A stretch of DNA of 53,842 nucleotides, from positions 1 through 53,842 of the forward strand of contig DASRSM010000167.1 in NCBI GenBank assembly GCA_035656415.1, read 5' to 3'. The notes under the pieces were generated by a model. It was not told the DNA's origin and did no database searches. It saw only the letters and a program-made list of their open reading frames with translations. This DNA comes from JAFAHZ01 sp035656415 (GTDB lineage: Bacteria > Vulcanimicrobiota > Vulcanimicrobiia > Vulcanimicrobiales > Vulcanimicrobiaceae). Below, in pieces: positions 15,264-23,536 of this stretch (the first letter of the stretch is position 1; the number at the start of each line of letters is the position of its first letter). A program made the translations under genes and the position numbers.

Positions 15264-16597
15264 TTCGCGCGATCGTTTTGGCTGCCGGCAAGGGAACGCG
15301 CATGAAGAGCGCGCGCCCGAAAGTTCTCCACGAAATCTGCGGCCGGCCGATGCTTTGGTACGTCATTCGCGCGCTGCGCGGCGCCGGCATCGAAGAAATT
15401 CTCACCGTCACGAACGAGGAGCTGCAGCCGCACGTGGGCGAGTTCGGCGTCGAAGGCGTCGTGCAGGCCGAACAGCACGGCACCGGTCACGCGGTGCGAA
15501 TCGCGCTCGAGGGGCTCGCGCCGCGCCATGGAGCTCGCATTCTCGTCGCTTATGGCGACATGCCGCTAGTCGCTGAAGAAATCTTTCGCGACGTCGCCGG
15601 ATCGCTCGACGAGGGTGCGTCGATGGCGCTCGTCACCGTCGCAATGCCGCCGCCGTCGAACTTCGGACGAATCGTGCGACGCGGCGGCGACGTCGAGCGG
15701 ATCGTCGAAGTACGCGATGCTTCCCCCGAAGAGCTCGCCATCGGCGAGATGAACGCGGGCATCTACGCGTTCGACGAAGACGAGCTTCGTGGCGCCGTCG
15801 AACGCTTACGCAGCGACAACGCGCAGAATGAGTACTATCTTACCGACACGGTTGCCGACTTCGTCGGTCGCGGCAAGCGCGTGCGACCCGTGCAGGCTTC
15901 CGATCACGTAGACGTTCTCGGCATCAACGATCGCGTCGAGCTCGCGCGCGCCCGCCGCGAGATGAATGCGCGGCTGTGCGCGCAGCACATGCGCGACGGC
16001 GTCACCATCGTTAATCCGGAAGTAACGTACCTCGAGCCGGAACTGGCGATCGGACGCGACACGGTAATCTATCCCAACACGGCGATCTCATTGCTTTCGG
16101 AGATCGGCGAAAATTGCGTCATCGGTCCGAACACACGGATCTCGAACGCAAAAATCGGCGCGAACGTTACGATTCGCGAGAGCGTAGTCGTCGACAGCAC
16201 GATCGGCAGGGACGTAAGCATCGGTCCGTACGCGCATCTGCGCAGCAATACGTCGCTCGGCGACGACGTGAAAGTAGGAAATTTCGTCGAGATCAAGCAA
16301 TCGAAACTCGCGCGCGCGGTGAAGGCGAGCCACCTCACGTATCTCGGCGACGCAGTCGTCGGCGAAGATTCGAACATCGGCGCCGGCACGATCACGTGCA
16401 ACTACGACGGCAAAGACAAGAACCCGACCGTCATCGGCAAAGGTGCTTTCATCGGGTCGAACAGTTCGCTGGTGGCGCCGTTGTCTATCGGTGACGGTTC
16501 GTCGACGGGTGCGGGATCGGTCGTCATTCGCGACGTTCCGCCCGGCGAACGGGTCGCAGGCGTTCCGGCGCGTCCGCTGCCGAAGAAGAGCGAGTAG
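15260..16597 (+). CDS. glmU: Bifunctional GlmU: GlcNAc-1-P uridyltransferase / GlcN-1-P acetyltransferase
   Basis: Makes UDP-N-acetylglucosamine for peptidoglycan and lipid glycans. Residues 1-225 form the uridyltransferase: LAAGKGTRMKSARPKVLH (7-24), then QAEQHGTGHA and YGDMPL. The C-terminal half is a left-handed beta-helix of hexapeptide repeats with the acetyltransferase segments GPYAHLR, KASHLTYLGDA and ITCNYDGKDK. Length 445 is normal. Start GTG 15260 overlaps the gltX stop, so the two are coupled. In Bacillus glmU lies beside prs, ctc and pth; here those genes are 5 kb away on the other strand. Confidence 0.96.
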   Translation: MIRAIVLAAGKGTRMKSARPKVLHEICGRPMLWYVIRALRGAGIEEILTVTNEELQPHVGEFGVEGVVQAEQHGTGHAVRIALEGLAPRHGARILVAYGDMPLVAEEIFRDVAGSLDEGASMALVTVAMPPPSNFGRIVRRGGDVERIVEVRDASPEELAIGEMNAGIYAFDEDELRGAVERLRSDNAQNEYYLTDTVADFVGRGKRVRPVQASDHVDVLGINDRVELARARREMNARLCAQHMRDGVTIVNPEVTYLEPELAIGRDTVIYPNTAISLLSEIGENCVIGPNTRISNAKIGANVTIRESVVVDSTIGRDVSIGPYAHLRSNTSLGDDVKVGNFVEIKQSKLARAVKASHLTYLGDAVVGEDSNIGAGTITCNYDGKDKNPTVIGKGAFIGSNSSLVAPLSIGDGSSTGAGSVVIRDVPPGERVAGVPARPLPKKSE

Positions 16598-16601
16598 CGG
16601 A

Positions 16602-18113
16602 CTAGAGCATTTCCGTCGCGATCTTTTTGAGTGCGTCGAGGAGGATCGTCAAATCTTCCTCGCGCGTGCGCTGATTCGTGATGTTGACGCGAATTGCCCG
16701 TTTATTGCCGACGGTCGTGGAGGACGTTACCGCGATGCCGCTTTCCTGTAAGGCGACGACCAAATCGTCGTTGAAACGATCAAGGGCTGCGTCGCCGTAA
16801 CCCTGAATGCGATACCGGAAGCAGACGATGTTGAGCTGCACCGGCGCCAGCAGCTCGAAAGCGTCGTCCGCGTCGATTAGCTCGCCCAGGCGTTTGGCTT
16901 GGCGAACGTTCTCTTCGATCGCCTCGCCGAGACGGCGCGCGCCTTGCTCCTTGACGACGAACCAAACTTTTAACGCGCGAAAGCTGCGCGAAAGATCGAT
17001 CGTGTAGTCGGTAAACCACGGCGTAGCCGCGGCCAAGCCCCGCGGCATGCGCGTGAGATACGAGGGCGTCGACGCGAACGTCGCGCGATGCACCTCGCCG
17101 TCGCGTACCAGGACGCATCCCGCATCGTACGGTGCGTGCAGCCACTTGTGAAAATCGAAGGCGATCGAGTCGGCGCGCTCGATGCCGCGCAGTTGCGGCG
17201 CGACGCTCGGCGCCAGAATCGCCGTCGCGCCGAACGCGCCGTCGACGTGAAACCACAGTTTGTAGCGCGCCGCTAGCTCGGCTAACGCGTCGAGCGGGTC
17301 GAGCGCTCCGACGTCGACGCTTCCGGCATTGCCGACGACAAAAAACGGAACCAATCCTTGTGCGAGATCGGCTTCGATCGCGCGCTGCAGCGCTACGGGA
17401 TCCGTACGGTGGAGCGCGTCGGCGGGTAACACGCGCAGCGAGCTGCTGCCGAATCCAGCGATTTCAAAAGCCCGGCGAACGCATCCGTGCGTCGCGGTCG
17501 ACGCGTACCCGACCAAACGTTTTGCCCCGAAAAGGCCGTCGTCGCGTACCGCGGAGCCGCACGCGCGCGTACGCGCGACCAGAACGGCGATGAGATTTGC
17601 TTCCGACGTGCCGACGGTAAGAATTCCGCTCGCCCCCGTGGGAAAACCGAAAAGATTTCGAAACCAGTCGACAACTTGCCGCTCGACGTAGACGGCGCCG
17701 TGGTCGCGGCCACCGACGTTGGAGTTCATCGTTGCGGCTAGCAGCTCGGCAAGCGCTCCGGTCGGCGTACCGCTCCCGTGCACCCATCCGAAAAAGCGTG
17801 GATGGATGTTACCCGTCGGATACGGCAAAACGTTTTCGACGAACTCGCGATAGACGTCGTGCAGCGGAGTGGGGTCGAGGGGAAGTCCGGCGCGTAAGGC
17901 TTCACGCACGTTACTTGGTACGGGCTGCCACACCGGCCGCTCGCGCACGCCTTGCAAATAGTCGAGCGCGTCGTCGAGTGCGGCGTGGCTCAACGAACGA
18001 AACGCGTCCCAGTCCTTCGGGTCGAGAATGAGGGCACTCTCCCGTGGCGTGTTTGCAACGACGTCCTTCGCGCTGTTGGTCACTTCGGGCTCGTTGCTAG
18101 CGCTCCTCGCCAT
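16602..18113 (-). CDS. PLP-dependent group II decarboxylase
   Basis: A 503-residue fold-type I PLP enzyme of the aromatic-amino-acid/glutamate/tyrosine decarboxylase group. Visible motifs: HPRFFGWVHG in the substrate-entry region, GTSEANLIAVL, the cofactor Asp in FHVDGAFGA and the Schiff-base lysine in DFHKWLHAPYD. A C-terminal region RVNITNQRTREED is typical. The substrate cannot be assigned; candidates are aromatic amino acids, aspartate or related. The start is uncertain: ATG 18113 lies inside the divergent GGDEF gene by 86 bp, while GTG near 18083 would shorten the overlap. The first 30 residues are not conserved-looking. It is convergent with glmU (4 bp apart). Confidence 0.85.
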   Translation of the reverse strand: MARSASNEPEVTNSAKDVVANTPRESALILDPKDWDAFRSLSHAALDDALDYLQGVRERPVWQPVPSNVREALRAGLPLDPTPLHDVYREFVENVLPYPTGNIHPRFFGWVHGSGTPTGALAELLAATMNSNVGGRDHGAVYVERQVVDWFRNLFGFPTGASGILTVGTSEANLIAVLVARTRACGSAVRDDGLFGAKRLVGYASTATHGCVRRAFEIAGFGSSSLRVLPADALHRTDPVALQRAIEADLAQGLVPFFVVGNAGSVDVGALDPLDALAELAARYKLWFHVDGAFGATAILAPSVAPQLRGIERADSIAFDFHKWLHAPYDAGCVLVRDGEVHRATFASTPSYLTRMPRGLAAATPWFTDYTIDLSRSFRALKVWFVVKEQGARRLGEAIEENVRQAKRLGELIDADDAFELLAPVQLNIVCFRYRIQGYGDAALDRFNDDLVVALQESGIAVTSSTTVGNKRAIRVNITNQRTREEDLTILLDALKKIATEML

Positions 18114-19242
18114 TTCGACGTGCCGCGCGAGCGCGCTCGCCGCGTCGCTGCGCGAGCAGACGCGCGCGATACACCGCGAGCGCCGGCTGCGCGAATCGGT
18201 TCAAATTCTTGCCGGTGCGGCGCGGCGGTCGTCGACGGCGGTATTCGCCGCGCTCGACGAGCGCTTGCGCGAATGCGATCCTCGTTTCGATTCGATGCTG
18301 GCATTCGTGGTGGCCGGCGACGAGCTCGCCTGTGCGTATGCAAGCGGCTCGCGAAGCGAGCACTACCGTCGTATGCGGCTTCGTCGCGACGACGTTCGCG
18401 CGCTGCCCGCGCGCGCGGCGGCGTCGCGCTGCCGCGTGCAGTCGGAAAGCGACGGGATGCTGCTCGCGAGCGACCGTTACGCACTGGCGGTCTCGCTGTG
18501 CGATCCCGGCGTGCGCGCAGTCGTCTACGTTTCGTCGCCTACGCGCGTTGCGTCGCCGGACGTCGACGCGCTCGTCGAGATGTGCGAATCCGCCGCTGTT
18601 CCCTATGCGTCGGCGGTCGAGCGCGAGTCAGATCGCACCGACGCTACGCACGACGGTTTGACCGGATTGCTTTCACCGCGCGCCTTTCGCCGGCAGCTGC
18701 ACGAAGAACTCGCGCGCGTCGCTGCCGGCGCGCCGGAAGCGATCGTTTCGTTGTGGTTCGTCGACACCGATCGATTCAAGAGCATCAACGACCGCTACGG
18801 CCATCCCGCGGGCGACGCGGTCCTCCAAACGATGGCGAGCCTTCTCAAAGCGCATCTCGTTCCCGGAACCGACGTTGCCGCGCGCAACGGAGGCGACGAG
18901 TTCTGCGCGCTCATTCGAAACGCAAGCAAGGCTGCCGCGGTCGAGCGCGCGCGGCGATTTCTCGAAGCGGTCGGCCGTCACGAGTTTGCCGTGCCCGCGA
19001 TCGTAACGGCCAGCGTCGGCGTCGCAACGTACCCGCACGACGCGACGAGTTCCAACGACTTACTGGAGCTTGCCGACGGCGCAATGTATCACAGCAAACG
19101 TAACGGACGCAATCGGGTTTCGTTCGTCGATTCTCCCGGGCGGTTTGCGTCGCTGGCAGCAGAGGCCGAAACGCAACCATCGCGAAGCCACGAACGATGG
19201 CCATCGCCGCGCGCCGTATCCTCCGTGGAGTCGTTTTCGTAG
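18028..19242 (+). CDS. Membrane-anchored GGDEF diguanylate cyclase
   Basis: GGDEF enzymes make cyclic di-GMP from two GTP. The 404-residue protein has one N-terminal membrane segment (about 8-30), a variable GAF-sized region (about 45-200) and a C-terminal GGDEF domain (about 210-370) with an intact NGGDEFCAL at 287-295. The inhibitory I-site RxxD, five residues before the motif, is replaced by PGTD (279-282), so product feedback should be absent. The tail after 370 is polar. The start ATG 18028 overlaps the divergent decarboxylase; GTG 18049 is an alternative. The next gene overlaps its 3' end by 46 bp in another frame. Confidence 0.88.
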   Translation: MRALSRGVFATTSFALLVTSGSLLALLAISTCRASALAASLREQTRAIHRERRLRESVQILAGAARRSSTAVFAALDERLRECDPRFDSMLAFVVAGDELACAYASGSRSEHYRRMRLRRDDVRALPARAAASRCRVQSESDGMLLASDRYALAVSLCDPGVRAVVYVSSPTRVASPDVDALVEMCESAAVPYASAVERESDRTDATHDGLTGLLSPRAFRRQLHEELARVAAGAPEAIVSLWFVDTDRFKSINDRYGHPAGDAVLQTMASLLKAHLVPGTDVAARNGGDEFCALIRNASKAAAVERARRFLEAVGRHEFAVPAIVTASVGVATYPHDATSSNDLLELADGAMYHSKRNGRNRVSFVDSPGRFASLAAEAETQPSRSHERWPSPRAVSSVESFS

Positions 19243-20459
19243 CGATCTTTTTCGCGTCGTTGGCGCCGGCCGTCGCTGCCGTCGACCGGCCGAACGAACT
19301 CGATCGTCGCGTCGACGCGATTTCGGCACACTCGCTGTTAACGCAGCCGGCCATCGTATTAGTGGATCCGACGCGTCAGGAGGCGGCCGTCCGCCTCGCG
19401 CATTTGACGCTGCCCGGTTGGCTGGCGATGGCGCTATTTGAAGCGGTCGCACTTGCGTACTTTTGGAGTACCGGACGCGCAGCGGCGGTTCGCGATCGGC
19501 TGCGACGGCATGTCGGCAGCGAATGGGGCGTTCGCTTTTCGTTCGGGGCGATACTCGGTCTGATTGCACGCGTTGCCGCACTACTGCCGGCCTTCTATCT
19601 TTATCGCGTCGAACGCGTCATGGGACTATCGGTCGAGCTTACGCGCGTTTGGGCGCTCTTTTGGATCGGTCACACGATACTCGCGATGGTGGTGGCCGGA
19701 TTGCTCGCCGCATTGGTGCTTTCGCTCGTCGAGCGTACGCATCAATGGTACATCTACACGATCGTGATCATCCTTGCCGTCAGTCTCGGATGGTCGTTCG
19801 CGAGCCCGTATTTCCAGATACCGGGATCGGGCGCGCCGTCGGCGATAGCGGGCACACTCGGACCGCGCCTCACGGCCGAGGTCGACCGTGCCGGACTTCC
19901 AGGGTTGCCGGTGCTCGTGCAGCAGTCGAAGAACTCGCCGGTCGATCGAGCCGTCGTCATTGGATTGGGAGCGTCGCGGCGACTGGAGCTCACCGACACG
20001 CTGGTTGCCGGAAATACGCCGGCCGAGGTGTTGTTCTTAGCCGGCGTCGCGATAGGCGCAATCGTGCAGGGCGATCCAATCTACATTGCCTTGATCGAAG
20101 GCGGTATCGTGATCGTGTTTTCGGCGCTTGCCGTCGTCATCGCGGATCGTATCGGATTCCGGCGCGACGACGATCCGCTTTCGAGACTGGCGCTTGCCGG
20201 CGCGCTTCTGGCCTTGATCTACATCGTTGCGGTGCCGGTTCGCAACGCGTCGCTGCGATCGTACGATCTCGACAACGACCGGTTTGCGGTTCGCTTGACC
20301 GGCGATAAGGTCGCCGCGGTGCGCGCGCTCGTGCGTGAGGCCGATCAGCATATCGAAGAAGTGTGTCCGGAGCTTTCGGCGACGCTGTTTCTCTACGCGC
20401 ACCCGAGCCCGGGTGCGCGCATCGCGGCAATCAACGGTGTGAAAAGCGGCTGTCCTTAG
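19197..20459 (+). CDS. Inactive M48 (Ste24-like) membrane metalloprotease homologue
   Basis: A 420-residue protein with a signal-like N-terminus and about seven membrane segments. It follows the CAAX-protease/Ste24 layout: long hydrophobic half, then the pre-catalytic VVIGLGASRRLELTDTL (compare the family's GLGKTRRIVLYDTL). At the position of the zinc-binding HExxH it reads AEVLFLAGVAIGAIVQGD, with no His or Glu. The third-ligand region has DLDNDRFAV in place of ExEADRFA, again without Glu. The C-terminal YAHPSPGARIAAI matches the family's YSHPPLAERIAAL. So the fold seems retained but catalysis lost, as in other pseudoproteases. It ends 4 bp into the convergent kinase-like gene, which is also catalytically degenerate. 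Confidence 0.8.
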   Translation: MAIAARRILRGVVFVAIFFASLAPAVAAVDRPNELDRRVDAISAHSLLTQPAIVLVDPTRQEAAVRLAHLTLPGWLAMALFEAVALAYFWSTGRAAAVRDRLRRHVGSEWGVRFSFGAILGLIARVAALLPAFYLYRVERVMGLSVELTRVWALFWIGHTILAMVVAGLLAALVLSLVERTHQWYIYTIVIILAVSLGWSFASPYFQIPGSGAPSAIAGTLGPRLTAEVDRAGLPGLPVLVQQSKNSPVDRAVVIGLGASRRLELTDTLVAGNTPAEVLFLAGVAIGAIVQGDPIYIALIEGGIVIVFSALAVVIADRIGFRRDDDPLSRLALAGALLALIYIVAVPVRNASLRSYDLDNDRFAVRLTGDKVAAVRALVREADQHIEEVCPELSATLFLYAHPSPGARIAAINGVKSGCP

Positions 20460-21106
20460 GCTGCTAAAGTAACGCTGCCGGTAACGCGCGTTCCGACGTG
20501 CTGCGACGTCAGCAGTTCGACGATCGTCGCGTGCGGAATACGGCCGTCGAGAATTTGGGCGACCGGAAGGCCGCCGCGTACGCCTAATGCGGCGACGCGA
20601 ATCACGTCGCGTAAATCTTCGGCAACGCGCGCGTCTTGCGCGAGCTCGAGCGCTTCGCTCGGCGTCAGCTCCGCGATGAGCGCGTCGGTTTGAGGATCCG
20701 GTACGCCGCCGGACGCGTGAAAGAAGATCGCGCGTACCGCTTCCATGGCAAGCGCTAGCGCGCCGGCGACTTCGTCGGCCATCAACGGCGCGTCGCCTTG
20801 CGCGAAAACGGAAAATCCCGTGGGCTCGATGACCGGAACGTAGCCGGCGTCGAGCAGCGTCGTCAGGATGCCCGTTTGGATGCGTCCGATTCCGCCGGGC
20901 GCGTGCGGGAGCATGGCGGCGTCGGAACCGCTCAGCTTGACGGCGGTGTTCGTACTGCGATTAATCGCGCGCACGATGTGTCGCGCGGCGGCCGGCTCGG
21001 GTGCGACGACGACGGGACGGATCAGGGCTTCGGCGAGTGCAGCGAGATCGTCGAGAAACGTCGACGTATCGGCCTGCACGCTCGCTTCGTCGACGCGCAG
21101 GACCAT
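20456..21106 (-). CDS. Degenerate acetylglutamate-kinase-like protein
   Basis: A 216-residue protein clearly related to the C-terminal two thirds of ArgB (N-acetylglutamate kinase): AGYVPVIEPTGF, the ADEVAGALALAM helix (compare NADTAAAALA), HASGGVPD (compare TDVPGV) and ILDGRIPHATIVELL with GTRV at the end. Missing are the N-terminal K-x-GG phosphate-binding lysine, the HGGGP substrate loop (VVVAPEP here) and the GGMIPK lysine loop. It is about 65 residues shorter than ArgB. It is therefore unlikely to be a kinase; it could bind an amino acid or nucleotide in a regulatory role. Start ATG 21106. It lies upstream of no arginine gene in the window. Confidence 0.7.
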   Translation of the reverse strand: MVLRVDEASVQADTSTFLDDLAALAEALIRPVVVAPEPAAARHIVRAINRSTNTAVKLSGSDAAMLPHAPGGIGRIQTGILTTLLDAGYVPVIEPTGFSVFAQGDAPLMADEVAGALALAMEAVRAIFFHASGGVPDPQTDALIAELTPSEALELAQDARVAEDLRDVIRVAALGVRGGLPVAQILDGRIPHATIVELLTSQHVGTRVTGSVTLAA

Positions 21107-21168
21107 CGTTTTTCCCGCAAACCTACCGTCCGTGCGAATCCCTCCTCAAAAGCCCGCGGGGCCCCCGT

Positions 21169-21738
21169 CTATTCTCTATTCGGTATTTCCCAAGTATTGA
21201 TGAAGTTCATCGCTCGGTCGAAATCTCCGGAAAGCCACAGCTCGATACCGTCGGCGGCCGCAGAGAGCACAGCCGGCCAACTCCGCTTCTCATCCGCGCT
21301 GAACGGGCCGAGTACGTGATCGATCGCTTCGTCGAATGCCGGCCGCCCGACGCCGATACGCAAACGCGGAAAACGATCGCCGATCGTCGCGACGATCGAC
21401 CGAAGGCCGTTATGGCCGCCGTGTCCGCCGAACGGCCGCATGCGCAGCTTGCCGAAGGGGAGGTCCATCTCGTCGACGACGATCAGCACGTCTTCGGGCG
21501 GCGTTTTATACCAGGACGCGATCAGGCGCACCGGCGTTCCGGAAAGATTCATGTACGAGGTCGGTTTCACGAAGACGACGCCGCGCGCCACGTCGGCGGC
21601 TTGTTCGGCGCTGTCCTTCTTTCGCCAGTGCGAAATGCCGTAGCGGTGGGCGATTTCGTCCACCGCCATGAAGCCTGCGTTGTGTCGCGTCTGTGCGTAC
21701 TCTTTGCCGGGATTGCCTAGCCCGACAACGAGCTTTAT
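21169..21738 (-). CDS. pth: Peptidyl-tRNA hydrolase, apparent ATA start codon
   Basis: Pth frees tRNA from prematurely released peptidyl-tRNA. The frame encodes KLVVGLGNPGKEYAQTRHNAG with the catalytic His (about residue 20), then KPTSYMNLSG and the FGGHGGHNGLRS loop; 189 residues is normal. The codon where the initiator Met of other Pth proteins lies is ATA (21736-21738), and no ATG, GTG or TTG occurs in frame upstream. The ATA overlaps the stop of the preceding rplY gene as ATAA, like the usual ATGA coupling. The first canonical ATG (21669) would remove the catalytic His, so it is not the true start. It is the third gene of prs-rplY-pth, an order also known in Bacillus. Confidence 0.9.
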   Translation of the reverse strand: MKLVVGLGNPGKEYAQTRHNAGFMAVDEIAHRYGISHWRKKDSAEQAADVARGVVFVKPTSYMNLSGTPVRLIASWYKTPPEDVLIVVDEMDLPFGKLRMRPFGGHGGHNGLRSIVATIGDRFPRLRIGVGRPAFDEAIDHVLGPFSADEKRSWPAVLSAAADGIELWLSGDFDRAMNFINTWEIPNRE

Positions 21739-22388
21739 TCGCTCGCTTCCGATGTTTCGGCGCCGACGACTACGGGCTCGGCCGCCTCAGCCGGTCCGGC
21801 CGTCGCTTCTTCGAGCTCGCGCTCGGTACGGGACGGCTCGATCGCGACGACGACGGTATCGCCCGGCGTCACCATCGTAAATCCGTTGGGCAGCTTGACG
21901 TCGCCGGCGCTGACGTGTTCGTGAATGCCGAGTTCCGTTACGTCTATTTCCAAATGCTCCGGAATACGGTTGGCCGGTCCTTCGACCTCGAGCGCGTGCA
22001 TCAGCACGTCCATCACGCCACCGGAATCCTTCACGCCGCGCGGGGTACCGACCGTCACGACCTGGAGCTCGACGGTGACGGCCTCGTCGGCCGAAACGCG
22101 CAGAAGATCGGCGTGAATGACCTTCCGCGAAACCGGATCGAATTGCAGCTCGCGCACGAGCGCGGTTTCACCTTTCTTTCCGCCGTCGGTGAGCGTAATG
22201 ATCGAGTTGCGGCCGCCGTGGTGCAGAATATCGTTAAACGCACGCGCGTCGATGGCGATATTCTGCGGTGCGGTGCCGTGTCCGTACACGATGGCCGGAA
22301 TCTTTCCGTGCTTGCGCAGCGAGTTAGCGCCAGTCGTTCCAAGGCGTTCGCGCGATTCGATCGGGAGTTTCAAGTCTTTGGTAGCCAC
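21735..22388 (-). CDS. rplY: Ribosomal protein bL25 / general stress protein Ctc
   Basis: Binds 5S rRNA in the large ribosomal subunit. The 217 residues comprise the N-terminal L25 domain (about 1-95, with GKIPAIVYG and HADLLRVS) and the C-terminal TL5/Ctc beta domain (about 100-185, with GTPRGVKDSGGV and NRIPEHLEID). It ends with an acidic, alanine-rich tail. Start GTG 22388 follows AAAGGA at good spacing. It lies ten bases after prs and overlaps pth. Confidence 0.96.
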   Translation of the reverse strand: MATKDLKLPIESRERLGTTGANSLRKHGKIPAIVYGHGTAPQNIAIDARAFNDILHHGGRNSIITLTDGGKKGETALVRELQFDPVSRKVIHADLLRVSADEAVTVELQVVTVGTPRGVKDSGGVMDVLMHALEVEGPANRIPEHLEIDVTELGIHEHVSAGDVKLPNGFTMVTPGDTVVVAIEPSRTERELEEATAGPAEAAEPVVVGAETSEASE

Positions 22389-22397
22389 AACGTTCCT

Positions 22398-23417
22398 TTA
22401 TGAAACGACGGGTTCCGGTACGAGTACCGGCCCGTCCAGTTTAGGGTTTTCTTCGTTCGTGGCAAACAGCTCGGAGACCGAGCGGTTCGTCGTAATGCGG
22501 CTGATCGCGTCGGCGAACACCTGCGCGATCGACAGCTGCACGAACTTGGGATGCTGCTCGACGTTTGCGATTGGGATCGTATTGGTAACGATCACCTTCT
22601 CGATCTCGGACTGCTCGAGCACTTGCACCGCGTCGCCGGCAAAGATGCCGTGCGAAGCGACGGTGTAAACCTTGGTGGCGCCGCGCGCCTTGATCGCTTC
22701 GGCCGCCTTGGCGAGCGTGCCGCCGGTCGAAATCATGTCGTCGACGATCACTGCGATGCGCCCGTTCACGTCACCGACGATGTCGGTTACCTCGGCCACG
22801 TCGGGCTGCGGCCGGCGCTTGAAGACGATCGCCAGCGAAGCGTTGAGGCGCTTGGCGAAAAGCTCGGCGCGGTGCACGCCGCCGGCGTCCGGCGAGACGA
22901 CGACGATGCGATCGTCGCACAGTCCCTGATGCTTGAGATATTCGCACAGGACCGGCATGGCCATCAGATTGTCGACTGGGATGTCGAAGAAGCCCTGAAT
23001 TTGTGCCGCGTGCAGGTCCATCGTAACGATGCGCTTGGCGCCGGTGACCTTAATCAGATTGGCGACGACCTTGGCAGAGATCGGCTCGCGGCCTTTCGTC
23101 TTCTTGTCTTGCTTTGCGTAGCCGTAATAAGGAATCACTGCGCTGATGCGCGCGGCCGACGCCCGGCGCAGCGCATCGATCATCAGGAGCAGCTCCATGA
23201 GCGCGTCGTTGCCGCTCTTACCGTTGGGCATCTTGCTGATCGACTGGATGACGAAGACTTCCGACCCGCGGACGTTTTCACCGATCTCGACGCGAGTTTC
23301 TTCGTTTTTGAACTCGGTGACCAGCGCTTTCCCCACGTGCAACTTAAGCCGCTTGGCGATCTCTTCGGCAAGCTGCGGGTTCGAGTTTCCGCTAAAGAGC
23401 AGCGGATTATGCGTCAC
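22398..23417 (-). CDS. prs: Ribose-phosphate pyrophosphokinase
   Basis: Makes PRPP from ribose-5-phosphate and ATP for nucleotide, histidine and tryptophan synthesis. Motifs: SGNSNPQLAEEIA at the N-terminus, PYYGYAKQDKK (ATP loop), VTMDLHAAQIQGFFDIP, SPDAGGVHRA and the PRPP loop VIVDDMISTGGTLAKA. The 339 residues exceed the usual 315 by a C-terminal tail of about 25 (SELFATNEENPKLDGP). The start is GTG 23417 with GGGAG seven bases upstream; frames extending further upstream run toward uvrB and do not look coding. Confidence 0.96.
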   Translation of the reverse strand: MTHNPLLFSGNSNPQLAEEIAKRLKLHVGKALVTEFKNEETRVEIGENVRGSEVFVIQSISKMPNGKSGNDALMELLLMIDALRRASAARISAVIPYYGYAKQDKKTKGREPISAKVVANLIKVTGAKRIVTMDLHAAQIQGFFDIPVDNLMAMPVLCEYLKHQGLCDDRIVVVSPDAGGVHRAELFAKRLNASLAIVFKRRPQPDVAEVTDIVGDVNGRIAVIVDDMISTGGTLAKAAEAIKARGATKVYTVASHGIFAGDAVQVLEQSEIEKVIVTNTIPIANVEQHPKFVQLSIAQVFADAISRITTNRSVSELFATNEENPKLDGPVLVPEPVVS

Positions 23418-23520
23418 GGCGATTCTCCCGGCGGTAGAGAGCAGCGGGCTGCCGTGGGTCTTCACGGCCTCGCGACCCCGCGCCTTCGGCAAGGATTGCC
23501 CTTGTGCATACGGGGGAGCA

Positions 23521-23534
23521 CGAACGGTTGTTAA
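23521..23534. promoter_or_regulatory. LexA-box-like sequence upstream of uvrB
   Basis: CGAACGGTTGTTAA lies immediately before the uvrB start. It fits the core of the CGAAC-N4-GTTC LexA box (CGAAC, four bases, GTT) but not its last two positions. uvrB belongs to the SOS regulon in many bacteria, which gives the match some weight. No similar box is seen before uvrA or ligA. Confidence 0.3.
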
Positions 23535-23536
23535 AG

